Positions 10,145 to 21,243 of a DNA stretch of 64,000 bases are shown one piece after another (the stretch's first letter is position 1; each line of letters opens with the position of its first letter). Source of the stretch: Gordius sp. MW1 (taxonomy: Eukaryota > Nematomorpha > Gordioida > Gordea > Gordiidae); contig OZ038532.1 of NCBI GenBank assembly GCA_964036665.1, forward strand, positions 1,674,001 through 1,738,000, read 5' to 3'. Below the pieces are notes generated by a model, which made no database searches, was not told where the DNA came from, and worked only from the letters and a program-made list of their open reading frames with translations. The position numbers were made by a program, and so were the translations under genes.

Positions 10145-10390
10145 GTATCGAACCAACAATTCAGAACGTTGGACGGACGACGGACGGACGGACGGACAAC
10201 AAAAAGCGAGCCCATAAATTGCATAGCAATTAATAAATCGCACATAAGCTCCCCCCCCCTTGCCCCTCCTCTGCTCCCTTTCCTCTCCTTCCCACAAAAA
10301 GCGAGCCCATAAATTGCATAGCAATTAATAAATAGCACATAAGCTCCCCCCCTTGCCCCTCCTCTGCTCCCTTTCCTCTCCTTCCCTTCT
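10145..10390. repeat. Tandem duplication with GGAC repeats and CT-rich tract
   Basis: (GGAC)n leads into ACAACAAAAAGCGAGCCCAT, 'aaattgcatagcaatta' and 'cacataagctccccc' plus a CT-rich block. The last about 100 bp are repeated once in tandem (near 10202-10296 and 10297-10385). The overlapping reading frames here only reflect the duplication. Confidence 0.75.
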
Positions 10391-10720
10391 TCAGTATATT
10401 ATCGAATTTATAGGGGAGGGAGGTTGACTCTTACAAATGTAAAACACGTCAAAAGAAAGAAGAGCGAGTAAAAATAAATTTTTTGCACGCACTGCTTTTG
10501 AGTTTTCACCCACCCACCGTAGGTGTTTTATTGCTGGGACTCGCCCCTAAGGCGAATTCTTCCAAAATACGTCACAAGATCGGTATTGGTTGATTTTATT
10601 ATTGTATTTAATGTTTTGCAATCAACACTTGCACAGGCAATCCAGCTTAGAGCTTCGTCCGTGAAAATGCATTTTAAACTAATTATTAATTGTAGAAAAT
10701 TTCCCATCATACATATATAA
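10390..10720. repeat. Dispersed repeat C, copy 1
   Basis: 'ataggggagggaggttgactcttacaaat', 'ttttttgcacgcact' and 'cccctaaggcgaatt' recur in order at 37270-37560. There the unit lies directly after repeat A, so A and C may be parts of one larger element. Confidence 0.65.
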
Positions 10721-12180
10721 ATTCATTTTTAGCGAGTTTGTGAAATGATAATCATAATATCGGCTAAATTTTGAAAAGTTTTTTGATTAAAAAATAAATT
10801 AAATGGGTTGAAATATTACAGTTTAGTTAAATTAAAAACTTTAAAACGCTTATAAAAACCTAGAAACAAAATATATATTGATTTAATTTTTGACAAAATG
10901 CATTGGAAAATTTCCGAATATGATTGTGAAAATTTTGAAAAAAAAACTTGTTTGAACATTTATTTCCCGTAAAAACACCAGACCGCCCGAGGAAGTAGAT
11001 AATAAGCGATTATTATAATGTTCCTCATTCTATATAATATCAATCCTTTTATCATTTATCATATTTGTCTAAAATTTTCTGCTAGAACCCATCACGGTTT
11101 GATTACTAAATTGCCTGCCAGCCAAAACCCTTTAATTGCCCAATTCACTAATGTTGTCCAAAGGCCCAAAATGACGATTTTAAATTACAAAATTAATTTT
11201 TCCTTATTTTAAATATTTTTAATCTAATTTAGAATTTTTATAAATAGAAAGGTGACAAAAAAATAGTAAACTATATAAATTAAAAATCTCACTATGGTGC
11301 CCGCCCTGGCCTACTTAAAAATCTCAATTTAAAACGTTAGCCTGCCCGCCCTTTAACCGAGTGGGCCCAGCAGCGAGCACGACTTTTTGGTTGTGTAATT
11401 TTTTTTTAATTACAATTTAAATGTAAAAAAAAATTGCCAGCTTTCCCCCCCCCCCTCGAAAAAATCCTGGCCATGCGCATGAATTTCACCCTACTATTTC
11501 AAATGTTTACGCTTAGAGTGGTGTTAGCAATGCGAAATTTGATCAATCAATTTTAATTTTTGCCTGTATGAAGGAGACAGACACTCGGGAGTATTTCGTT
11601 GGAATTTTTTCGAGAGGATAAAATCATGAAAATTAAAGGGGGGTGGGGCAATAATGATTTATGAAGGGGCTAAATAATAATATTTTGACCATAATTTCAA
11701 TAAATTTGAATCCCATTCATAATGCCAATCATCCACAACGCCAATGACTGTAACAAACTAGACACAAAACTATAATTTAAAAGGCAAAATTGTAATATGT
11801 ATATTTAAAAATTACTAAATATAAAGCTATTAATAAAAAAATAAATAACATATGCATAGGCTTTTAATTTATATTCATTTGCACATAAACTAATGAATAC
11901 TATAGAGAGTAGGTGCACACGACCTTTTGCTTACGTATTTTAAATGATAGACCATATGCTATTATTTTTAAGTAATAGCTCATTATACAGTTAATTATAA
12001 TATAATGATTATCTTATATCTATGTGTACATATAATATTATTTACTAACAATAGAATATGGACTATGTTTTAAATTAATTTTACATTTTTGATATAAATA
12101 CATCTACATTTGCAATACAATTTTGGCTTGTTATAGACCAAAATATATTCACTTTATGACAAAATGCATAAGTTAATGAT
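10721..12180. other. No gene seen
   Basis: AT-rich with short open stretches only. A decayed right end of the CATGGGCG MITE (a C run then 'tcctggccatgcgcatg') lies near 11440-11480. The fragment at 11590-11640 ('gttggaatttttt cgagaggata') matches 37640-37665. Confidence 0.55.
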
Positions 12181-12736
12181 ACTTATATATAGTTGGATAT
12201 TAGCAAATTAATTATAATTTGAAAGTTTGCCATCTGATTAGTGCACATTCTTGAGTTTATTGAAATTGTCTAAAATATGGATGACTTATCCAAAATATGG
12301 TAAACTTTTTAATTATATATCTTTGGGTGACAAATGAATTAATATTAAATTTTCTTGAGTTTTCTACATCACTGAGGATAATATTGATAGAACATGGACT
12401 TATATGAAGGATATTTTAAATTAGTAAATACATAATCATTTGCATAATGCTATTAAATAAACATATAATAAGCATAAACAAAACATAAAAGTATCTAATA
12501 TTGATAAATAAATTGGTATTAAATTGACATTTAATAAGTATAAACATGAAATGAAAAATTGGGATATACATTGCATTGCTATGAAAATAGATATATTGAA
12601 TATATGGAATTTAAAATATGATAAACTTTCTTAAAATTATAATTATTTATTGTTTAATGTTGACAGGTAAATTAGTATTTAATTTACTACTGTTATATAA
12701 CTCTAAATCTCTGAGGATAACATTTCTCTACTAAAC

Positions 12737-13028
12737 TTCAGCCAACACAATCACGATACAGTACATTTGGTCGTGAGCTTCTCGCCATTTACCTAGCAAT
12801 CAAGCATTTTCGACACATCCTGGAAGGCCGAATATTTACCGTGTACACCGACCACAAACCACTCACATACGCCTTTGATGCTAAGCCTGATAAGTACTCT
12901 CCGAGAGAGATAGACAGCTCGACCTAATCTCACAATATACCACTGACATTCGCTTCATTAAAGGCGAAGGAAACACAGTAGCAGATGCTCTATCTCGGAT
13001 AGGAGTAGACGCGGTAAATCTTCCAAAA
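12737..13028 (+). pseudogene. Gypsy RNase H C-terminal part, frameshifted
   Basis: One frame reads RYSTFGRELLAIYLAIKHF, then FTVYTDHKPLTYAF and DKYSPRE: the conserved end of Ty3/Gypsy RNase H with the TDHKPL motif. A one-base change near 12910 shifts the frame. The next frame continues QLDLISQYTTDIRFIKGEGN and VADALSRIG, the usual RNase H exit before the integrase zinc finger. The first RNase H catalytic aspartate lies in the missing 5' part. Confidence 0.85.
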
Positions 13029-14327
13029 ATGCCAGAATTAGACGACATTAGCAAGCACCAAAAAAACGACAAGTCTTTGGAAGGTTTAGAAGATACTACT
13101 TCACTAAAACTACAAGTATTACCCATCCCAGGGTCAGATAACAAAATCCTTTGCGATTTGTCGACTACTAAACCTCGACCGGTCATACCTGACGCACTGA
13201 GGAGAACAGTTTTTGACCATTTTCACTCGTTATCACACCCAGGAGTTCGATCCACCCTAAAGCTCATCACTAGTCGCGTAGTCTGGCCATCTATCAACAA
13301 GGACGTCACTAACTGGGCAAGAACATGCCTAAGATGTCAACGTTGTAAAGTACACCGACACACCATTACGAAACCAGGTACTTTTAAACAACCCAAAGCC
13401 AGATTCGCTCATGTCCACTTGGATATAGTAGGACCACTACCACCCTCCAACGGGTTCACTCACATGCTAACGGCAGTTGACTGTTTCTCAAGATGGCCCA
13501 TGGCCATACCACTTAAAGAAACATCCGCCGAAGTTATCGCGGACAAATTTATTAAGAACTGGGTGGCAAATTATGGGGTTCCGAGTACAGTTACCACAGA
13601 TAGGGGATCCCAGTTTCAGTCACAGCTTTTTAGAGAGTTCGCGAATATTTTAGGATGCGAACACATTAAAACTACAGCTTACCACCCGTCCGCGAACGGG
13701 GTAGTCGAACGTTTCCACCGGCAGTTAAAGGCTTCGTTAAAAGCCTCAGGAAACACAAAATGGAGTGAAGTTCTGCCCTTTGTCCTATTATGTATCCGCA
13801 CAACCATCAAGGAAGACATTGGTCGCACACCGGCGGAAGTGCTATACGGGACTAACTTAAGTCTCCCAGGAGATTATTTTTCACAAGAAACAACGCAACA
13901 ATCAGCAGAACAAGTACATCAATTCGTCGAGAAGTTGAGAGAAGCGATGATGGCGTCGCCGTACCCCGTGCCACACCACCATGGCGAAACAAAAGAACAG
14001 GTAAATCGGTACCTGTGGGAAACACCGCAAGTGTTTGTCAGAAATGATACAGTACGCAAACCACTCACCCCACCCTACGATGGGCCCTTCAAAGTCTTAC
14101 TTCGTAGACCAAAGTACTTTATAATCGAGAAAAATGGAAAAAAGGACTCCATATCAATCGACCGATTGAAGCCCGCTTATGTAGAAAGCAAGAAACCGGT
14201 ACATAATCAAGAAACCTCTCTCAAGAAACCTATTTTACGAGAACCAGAGCAGGAACAACAACCAGTCAAAACCACTCGCAGTGGCAGACATGTCCATTGG
14301 CCCAAAAGACTTTGCCAATACAAGTGA
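13029..14327 (+). CDS. Ty3/Gypsy integrase (C-terminal portion of pol)
   Basis: An open frame of about 432 residues in pol. It has an HHCC zinc-binding module (HFHSLSHPG ... CLRCQRCK). The DDE catalytic core shows the first Asp in HVHLDIVGPLP, the second in TTDRGSQFQ and the Glu in ANGVVERFHRQLK. The C-terminal region ends in a basic RSGRHVHWPKRL tail. The function would be insertion of the cDNA into chromosomes. All three catalytic residues are present and the frame is unbroken, but upstream pol is truncated and frameshifted, so it cannot be expressed as a normal polyprotein. The nominal first ATG is internal to pol, not a true start. Confidence 0.92.
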   Translation: MPELDDISKHQKNDKSLEGLEDTTSLKLQVLPIPGSDNKILCDLSTTKPRPVIPDALRRTVFDHFHSLSHPGVRSTLKLITSRVVWPSINKDVTNWARTCLRCQRCKVHRHTITKPGTFKQPKARFAHVHLDIVGPLPPSNGFTHMLTAVDCFSRWPMAIPLKETSAEVIADKFIKNWVANYGVPSTVTTDRGSQFQSQLFREFANILGCEHIKTTAYHPSANGVVERFHRQLKASLKASGNTKWSEVLPFVLLCIRTTIKEDIGRTPAEVLYGTNLSLPGDYFSQETTQQSAEQVHQFVEKLREAMMASPYPVPHHHGETKEQVNRYLWETPQVFVRNDTVRKPLTPPYDGPFKVLLRRPKYFIIEKNGKKDSISIDRLKPAYVESKKPVHNQETSLKKPILREPEQEQQPVKTTRSGRHVHWPKRLCQYK

Positions 14328-14383
14328 TACACAGGCGAGATGGTGTCCACCTAATCGATCGTTTAGTGTTACTCCAAACAATC

Positions 14384-14397
14384 TAGGGGGAGAATAT
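14384..14397 (+). promoter_or_regulatory. Polypurine tract
   Basis: AGGGGGAGAATATC lies directly before the 3' LTR start TGTAGCGACA. Confidence 0.75.
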
Positions 14398-14606
14398 CTG
14401 TAGCGACATAAACATTGAAAATGTAGCAAGTAGACGAAACACATATGTTTTTATCTTCCTCCAATTTCATCGGTTCATATTATTAACGTTCGCTCGCGTT
14501 TCGCTTATATGTTTGTTTGATTCCCTGTTGTTATAATAAATTCATTTCGAATCATTTTTATTTTGGGTTATAAATAAAGCTAAAGTAGAGAACATATTTC
14601 TCTACA
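14398..14606 (+). repeat. 3' LTR of the Gypsy element
   Basis: It begins TGTAGCGACATAAAC and ends TTTCTCTACA, forming TGTAG...CTACA ends of about 209 bp. 'aataaa' occurs inside. No complete 5' partner is present. Confidence 0.78.
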
Positions 14607-15160
14607 CATTCCTTATTGTGTAATATTGATAGATGAATTGGTATTAAATTGAGTTAAGCCTTACAATTTAAAAGATATAAATATGAAATTAGAATTTAAG
14701 ATACCATTGCATTGCTATGAAAGTTTAATATATTAAATATATGGATTTTAAATATGATGAACTTTCCTAAAATTGTAATTATTTATTGTTTGATGTTGAC
14801 AAGTAAATTAGTACTAAATATATTGTTAAAAGACTCTAGATATCTGAGGATAATACGTAAATAACATACACTTTAATAAAGTTTAAAGATATTGTAAATT
14901 AGATTTAAATAATCATATATATCAAATTGTTGCAATAAATACAATAAAACAAAACATATAAGTTGTTGTTTTCCTAATACTATTATTGAAAAATGCATTG
15001 GTATTAAATTGACTTATGCCTTATAACTCTACATTTATTTGTACAATTATCCTGTCACAGATGCATTAAAAATATAAACAGCAAATCACAAATAAAGATA
15101 TACACTGAATTGCTATGAGAAAAGAATCAACACTCTGATTTTACATAATAATTATGTTCT

Positions 15161-16500
15161 AAATTTAAACAATGATCACAAGGCAACCTTATTATAAAAA
15201 TAAAACTACTTTTTTTTAAATAAGTAATTGCAAATTTCAACAATCACTTCCATCCCTTTAAGAGAGTTATATTAAATCAATTTGCCAGATTTTGACTACA
15301 TTTCAAATTAAATTTTGTTTTAAGTGATAGAAGATTAATACACTTAAATATAAAATGTAGATTAAGCTTGTCAAAATTCAAAAAAACAAATACTTAAAAC
15401 AAAAGTGATTATTGTAGTAATACCCTCATACATGTATGCTTAAATATTTTGGCTTGAGTTTTATATTTAATTTGAACATTAAATTACATCAAAACTATTA
15501 AATCCGCACTCCTGCATTTTAATGTAATGGTGTAAATATAAACAGGAGCAAGTTTATTTCTTATAGATGATACAAAAGTTTATGCATTAATAAATGGAGT
15601 AATCAACTTTTAAAGATAATCCTTCTAATCTTTAGGGGATGTACAACAAATTGAAACATCATATAAATGTAATTGTGATAGTAATCAATATTTTGTTGTG
15701 ATAAATTGCTCTTATCTTTTAGAATACAATCATAATTGACAACAGTAGTTAGATAAGTCAAATAGTATGGACCATTATGCTCAAACAATGGTAATTATGG
15801 TTTTGAATATATAAAAGTATCCATTAGATGCATATTTAAGTAATCTTTAATATAATAAATCATTCGTTATAATACAACTAGATAAAAAAGAACAGCTTGT
15901 GTATTCTGTTATATGTTTAATTAATTTAAGTTTTATAGTAACTTTATAACAAATAGTTTAAGCATAATTCCAATTTTAGAAATTTTGTACTTTAATATTT
16001 TTACATGCTTTTTTGTCTTATTTGTGGAAAAGTTGGAAATTTCAATATTACACGTTATGTCACATACCTCCAAAACTTTGGTAATTTTTGATTGGTTTAG
16101 CCGAGTGGGGGTCAAAGGAGCTCATCAGGAAAAAAAGCAGCACACTTTGTGGTTAGAACCCTAACCCTAACCCATATATTTACTTGTTATGATTTCACTA
16201 GGACATGTTAATATAAAAATTCTCTAAAAATCTATGTATATATCACTTGTTACAAATTCATCCTGAGCAAATCTGAGCAATCATGACGAATTTCGATGCT
16301 ATTTCTGTACGCCTTTGACCGGTTCCCGGTTTAGCCATTGGAGTTCTGAAGCATTGGCATTATGGACGATTGTCTTTTTGAACAGAAGCGAACAATAACA
16401 CTTCTAGATTATTAGGAGGATATTGAAATTAATGTATCTCACGTATTTCCTACCTAGTGAATAAAAGCATTCATATCAGAACCATTAAGATGATCTTATC
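15161..16500. other. No gene seen; short telomere-like run
   Basis: AT-rich, stops in all frames. Three CCCTAA-type units occur at about 16150-16173. This is too short to be a telomere and is probably chance or an interstitial remnant. Confidence 0.6.
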
Positions 16501-16629
16501 CATGGGCGTAGCCGGAAGAAGGGGGGGCTGCCCCCCCCCCTAATTTACAAAAAAAAAAATTCCCCCCTCTCATTGAACTTTTAAACGTTTTGCCCCCCCC
16601 CCCTAATCCAGAACCTGGCTACGCCCATG
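16501..16629. mobile_element. CATGGGCG-family MITE, short copy
   Basis: 129 bp from CATGGGCGTAGCCGG to CTGGCTACGCCCATG, with G-run and C-run interior. The flanks atcttatc and attttatc match at seven of eight bases, supporting an 8-bp duplication. Confidence 0.8.
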
Positions 16630-16637
16630 ATTTTATC

Positions 16638-18440
16638 ATTGGAAATACCGAGAATTAAATGAACCAGGCAGGGTTTAGTTGAAGTTGAACTTAACAATTT
16701 AAATTATAGTTCTCTAAAATTATTACCATTATTATAATGTGAAATGTGTTCCTAATTATTACAATTCATAAATACTATTTTGTTCACCATTAAAACGTGT
16801 CTTCCGATGGAATTATATATTTGGAACTTTAAAATATGGACAACTGAAAGCCGATTGTTTATTTAGGCTCCAGCCAGGCCCACACTTTTTATTCAACTCT
16901 TATTTAGGCCGAGTTCATGCGGACAACCTATATAATCTACATCTGCCATATAAAAACTTATTTGCTTAAAAGCCTTTACATTTGTTAAATTATGCTTTTT
17001 TCAATTTTGTTATAAAACGATTATAGACCTAGCTAGAGGAATACATTATAAAACATCTCCGCTACCCCTACCTTCCCCCTTTCACTTTTCTATGTTTATC
17101 AGAGTATGAATGACTCAACAAATAAACATTTTGTTTCTCTCTATTCGAGTTACTATCAAATTTTTCAACCACCTTATATTTAGATAAAGCTAAGTTATTA
17201 TAAACTTTCAATTCGTTTGTATGGGTTTGTTAATTTTTTATTTGGTCCTTGATAATGAAAGCTAAGGTAATCTAAAAGATTGGAACACTTTCTTTGTTTC
17301 CTTATCAATTTAATGCCACCATTCATGAACTCAATTTTCTTAGAAATAAGTTTTGTAGTACCAAATATCCTTTTCTACAAATTAACAATACACTCTTTAT
17401 TTCTAAGTCAACGCTCAGACTCCAAATCATCAGACGGATAATAATTATAATAAATTTCTCGGGGTGAATTAATTAATGAATGCTATTTTTTCCTTTGTTT
17501 CTGATAATCTGTCGTTCTGTGGGACTTGCGCCAGTTGTTATTCACCGCGCCAGTTGTTATTCTCCCTTGCGTCCCTTACGTTACTCTTCTTTCTTAGATT
17601 TCCTTTGTCTACCGCCTATCATCGTATAGCATCTCTTAAATATCCCTTGCATCTGGTTGCTAATCTTCAAGCCTCGACATATATGACAGACATATATGAC
17701 AATAAAGTTGTATTAACATTTTAATAGAATCAAAATTCTTGTGTTTGCAAAAACTTTTTGTACTTATAAATTTTATCCTATATGGAATCCATTCCTATTG
17801 ATTCTGCAATCCACATTATATATCATCAAAATATGCAATAATATGGAATCTATACTTATTGATCCTGCAATCCACAATAGCTCAAAAATACCAACCATGT
17901 CACCCATTTTTTCTTTTTTAACATCATCACTACTATTCAAAACAAACTGAAGCCTCTACTTATTAATCTAGAAACCCTTCAAAGCAACTCTTAAAATAAT
18001 TAGAACCAACCTACCTAAAAACTCATCACAGTATCTTACCCACTTATACAGATTGACATATCTTTTATCACTATTTGTTTAACATCCAAAAGTTTTCTTT
18101 TCAACACATTAGCATAAACTAATGTACACAACAATAAGGTATAAATATTTTATGTATATTTTTTTTTCAAGTATCTTTGATACATTAAATTTTGGCACTC
18201 ATTTCCATAAATAACCAAATACACTCTTTAATTTTTAATAAGAGATGTGCAATCTGAATTCCTTACTTTTAAATTTTAAAGGTCAATCTCCAACCTTTAA
18301 ATACAGAAACCTTCTTGAGATTATGGCAACAAAAAATAATTAAATACAAAAAAAAGCTAGAGTTTAATAGATACCATCTTTTTTTTTCTTTTCAACATGA
18401 CAACCTCATCATGTCCAGTATGCTATAAGATAATTGTAAT
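16638..18440. other. No gene seen; one small internal duplication
   Basis: AT-rich. 'tatggaatc...attgat(t/c)ctgcaatccaca' occurs twice, near 17780 and 17842. No splice-consistent coding segment was found. Confidence 0.55.
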
Positions 18441-18986
18441 AACTAAATTTGGAAAGTATGTTGTCCATGGCCCCCGCAACAACCGTTGCCCAGCATCAAA
18501 GACCTTTTATTTACCTAACCCCACAACACCCCTAACAATACCTCCAAACAGTTAATTCCATGACAATCCAATTGTTGAATACCAACCATGTGTCACCAAC
18601 AATCCAAGCAATACTTGGGCAAAAGATCTCATATCCCTTCCAAAACCTAACACACTTAATAGGATCCCTAGGGGAGCAAGGGAAGCATTCAGCGGCTTTC
18701 TGAATAGAATCCTCATAGCTATCATCAAAAACCCAGATAATCTAGGAGAGTGGAGAAATCTTTTCACTATTTGTTACCATACACTATCAATTCCACAACC
18801 TAAGGTCGCCCAATATCCAAGGTTATTAAAGGATCTATCCAAAGTTTTGACCCAAATAAGCCCTTTCTGCTCTCAAAGGAGCCGCATAAGCCTAAGCCTT
18901 CATTAGATTTAAGAGCTAAGGCAATAGCAAACAAAATCAATGCTTTGTAAATTAACTCAGCTCTCCGTATTCCGGGTTCTTCCGAT

Positions 18987-19445
18987 TTGATCGCACCCCC
19001 CACCAATGCTATATACGATCTCCTTCTCGCCAAACACCCTGAGGGTGAAGCTTTAACCCCCTCACTGAAGGAAACCCCACCAACCCCAATCATCGACTTC
19101 ACTATTTTAGAAGTTAGAAATGCAATAAATTCTTTTAAAAAAGATTCAGCAGCAGGTCTAGATGGAATCCGCCCCATTTTCCTGCAGGACCTAATTAAGC
19201 CCTACATAAGCGGCTCACTAAGCTTACTCACGCATCTAACACACCTCAGCAACATTATAATAAGGGGCCAATTCCCTTCAGAAATATCCCAAATTCTTTT
19301 TGGAGGAAAACTGTTGGCCTTTAATAAACCTGACGGCTCAATTCGTCCCATCGCTATTGGGTCAGTTTTACGGAGAATTGCTTCCAAACTAATCACAATA
19401 AAAATTCGGCCTCTTTGGCGTGTTCCCTTCTCCCCAACCAAATAG
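18987..19445 (+). pseudogene. LINE reverse transcriptase, N-terminal blocks
   Basis: Residues include VRNAINSFKKDSAAGLDGIR (RT block 0/1 with the GLDGIRP turn) and LLAFNKPDGSIRPIAIGSVLRR (the KPDGS.RPI block). The frame is left near 19440, and the protein continues in another frame with NQIGFGIKGGCEAAAHTAR. Homologous order to R2-like RTs is clear, but the fragment lacks catalytic residues on its own. Confidence 0.8.
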
Positions 19446-19855
19446 GCTTCGGAATCAAGGGAGGATGCGAAGCAGCCGCCCATACGGCCCGAATTCTTTT
19501 CGAAGCATCACCCCAGACAGATCTGTTAGTAAAACTAGACTTTAAAAACGCCTTTAACAGCGTCAATAGGGCGGCGTTTCTCGCACCCTTTCAAAAAGCT
19601 TATCCCCAATTTTACTCATACGCCTTCAATAGCTATGGAGCCCCATCCTTTCTACTGTTTGGAGACAAGATAATACACTCCTCAAGTGGGATACAGCAAG
19701 GCGATCCCCTAGGCCCAGCTCTATTTTGCCTAGCTATACAGGGGATCATCCAGAAACTGTCTACCACAGGAAGCTTTTCGCGAGTGAAATACGTAAAATA
19801 CCGCCGATTATTGAATCCTTTTCTGATTCAATTGGCCTCGAACTCAACCAATTAA
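19415..19855 (+). pseudogene. LINE reverse transcriptase, central blocks
   Basis: It contains LLVKLDFKNAFNSVNR, with the first catalytic Asp of the RT palm, and SSGIQQGDPLGPALFCLAIQ (the QGDPLGP motif). Directly after 'IQGIIQKLS' the expected Y-x-DD region is absent. The sequence jumps to FASEIRKIPPIIESFSDSIG and LELNQLKCEVYS in the next frame (to about 19995), consistent with a deletion of the active-site loop. Confidence 0.8.
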
Positions 19856-20407
19856 AATGTGAAGTATACAGCAGGGATCCTTCAATAGATCCCTCAACAC
19901 TCCCCTTTCCCGTCCTTACTCTCGACCAGTTCAGCCACCTAGGGCACCGCTGGGTGGGCCCATATCTTCCCAACGCTTTCTGGACAAATTTTTAACTTTC
20001 ATAGAGGCTGACAAACCCACCTTGCAAAAACTAACCCCACATCATGCATTTTTTGGCTAAAAATTTTCTGCTAATCCCGAAAATAAATCACGCCTTGCGT
20101 GCTCTACCTATCTTTGGCTGCCCAGAGCAATTAATTTTAATCGAACGAAACATTCAGACTCTTTTTGAAACCTGTGAAACCTGCTTAAATATAAAGTTTA
20201 CTCCAGGCCAATAGCTCCGGGCATCCCTCCCTTCTAAGAGTGGGGGAATTGGTATTCGATCTCAGCAACAGATAGAATTAGCGGGTTTTATATCTTCGCG
20301 CATGAGTATCGACCCCCTTATCTCTGCTATGACATCCTTCCCAGACCCACACCTCCAGGAAGCTCTCCGACGCGGACAAGCTCGAGTCAGCCCAACGACC
20401 ACTCGGT

Positions 20408-20960
20408 GTGACCCAAAAGGAATGGGATCTTCCCCTACTAGCACGTTCCGTAGCTTTTCTTTCTTCGAACGAACTATCTAAGGCAAAACTCCTTTTCAAT
20501 TGGGCCTCTTACAAGAGCGGTTACGAATGGCTCAAAGCTATCCCGAGCAGGAATTTGGGACTTCATATGTCTGGGGAGGTACGCATAGCCATAGGCCTCC
20601 GTCTCGGATGCGACATAGTATCCGGTTTCGTATGCGATCTCTGCAAACAGCCGGTCCAACCCAATGGTCATCATCCCCTCCATTGCAAATACAGCAAAGG
20701 CCGCAACCCCGGGCACACGGCGATCAACAAAATCATCGGTCAGTACCTTAGGGAGGCTGGCTATCCAAACACCTTGGAGCCCGTCGGCCTTAGCACCCAG
20801 ATGGGAAAAGACCAGACGGGGTCACATCATCTCATAGTCCCGTGGACTGAATCTCACTTGGGACTTCACCACGGTTGACATATTTGCCCCATCCAACTTT
20901 TCTCCCGACCTTATAGTCAGTGCAGAGAATAGGTAAAATATTCTTCCCTCGCGGACACAA
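20408..20960 (+). pseudogene. LINE C-terminal zinc and restriction-like endonuclease region
   Basis: It reads WDLPLLARSVAFLSS, then GLHMSGEVRIAIGLRLGCDI, the Cys/His cluster FVCDLCKQPVQPNGHHPLHC, EPVGLSTQMGK and, after a shift, WDFTTVDIFAPSNFSPDLI. The CCHC-type knuckle followed by an acidic WD.TTVD block is the layout of the PD-(D/E)XK-like endonuclease of site-specific LINEs. A further segment in another frame (20975-21160) carries FIPVVATTIGNLGVEALALL and the end of the protein. Confidence 0.72.
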
Positions 20961-21243
20961 TATTCATTCCGGTAGTGGCAACCACAATTGGAAATTTAGG
21001 CGTTGAAGCTCTGGCTCTCCTGAAACAAATTGGAAAAGCGATCTCCAGCGTCTCTTTAGATTTGAAAGAGTACTTTTTTATCAGGCAAAAGATCACAATG
21101 GAAATCGTAAAATCCAACACGATTTCCATACACGGATCAATGCCATCCGTTTATTTATAGCGCGTTTTTATATATTTTTTTAGTCGTGTATTGAATTTTT
21201 TGTATATCATAAGCTAAGGGTTTATTGAATTAATATTTGCTCC

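Larger units (their letters stand above)
12727..14606 (+). mobile_element. 5'-truncated Ty3/Gypsy retrotransposon
   Basis: It contains the end of RNase H, a full-length integrase frame, a polypurine tract and a 3' LTR. At the left edge, 'tttctctact' resembles the last bases of the LTR (TTTCTCTACA) and is followed at once by RNase H sequence. A recombination or deletion has therefore removed the rest of the 5' LTR, gag, protease and RT. Inserted into the 'ctgaggataa' tandem repeat. Confidence 0.85.
12181..15160. repeat. Old diverged tandem repeat hosting a Gypsy insertion
   Basis: Blocks such as 'cattgcattgctatgaaa' then 'aattatttattgtttgatgttgaca' then 'ctgaggataa' occur at about 12300-12380, 12540-12725 and 14680-14850, with weaker copies to 15120. 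Spacing and divergence are irregular. No coding potential was seen outside the inserted Gypsy element. Confidence 0.65.
18440..21175 (+). mobile_element. Decayed non-LTR retrotransposon with restriction-like endonuclease region (R2/CRE-like)
   Basis: A 5'-truncated LINE read in several shifted frames. The order is an N-terminal segment (RIPRGAREAF), RT blocks, a Cys/His segment (FVCDLCKQP ... HHPLHC) and a C-terminal segment with WDFTTVDIFAPSN. An endonuclease after the RT is the arrangement of R2/CRE/NeSL-type elements. It ends near 21160 with a short AT-rich tail. Several frameshifts and loss of the RT aspartate box make it inactive. Confidence 0.78.

Noticed and set aside
10111..10338. Overlapping minus-strand frames with repeated 'CNLWARF' peptides
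   Set aside because: They are by-products of a tandem duplication of the TTGCTATGCAATTTATGGGC family.
16150..16173. CCCTAA units suggesting a telomere
   Set aside because: Only about three units. Arthropod telomeres are usually TTAGG, and the surroundings are ordinary internal sequence. A similar short run at 39615 is also isolated.
17476..17724. Open frame with a hydrophobic segment
   Set aside because: No splice partners, low-complexity composition, no homologous pattern.
18552..19177. Minus-strand frames opposite the LINE RT
   Set aside because: Antisense of recognisable RT blocks on the plus strand.
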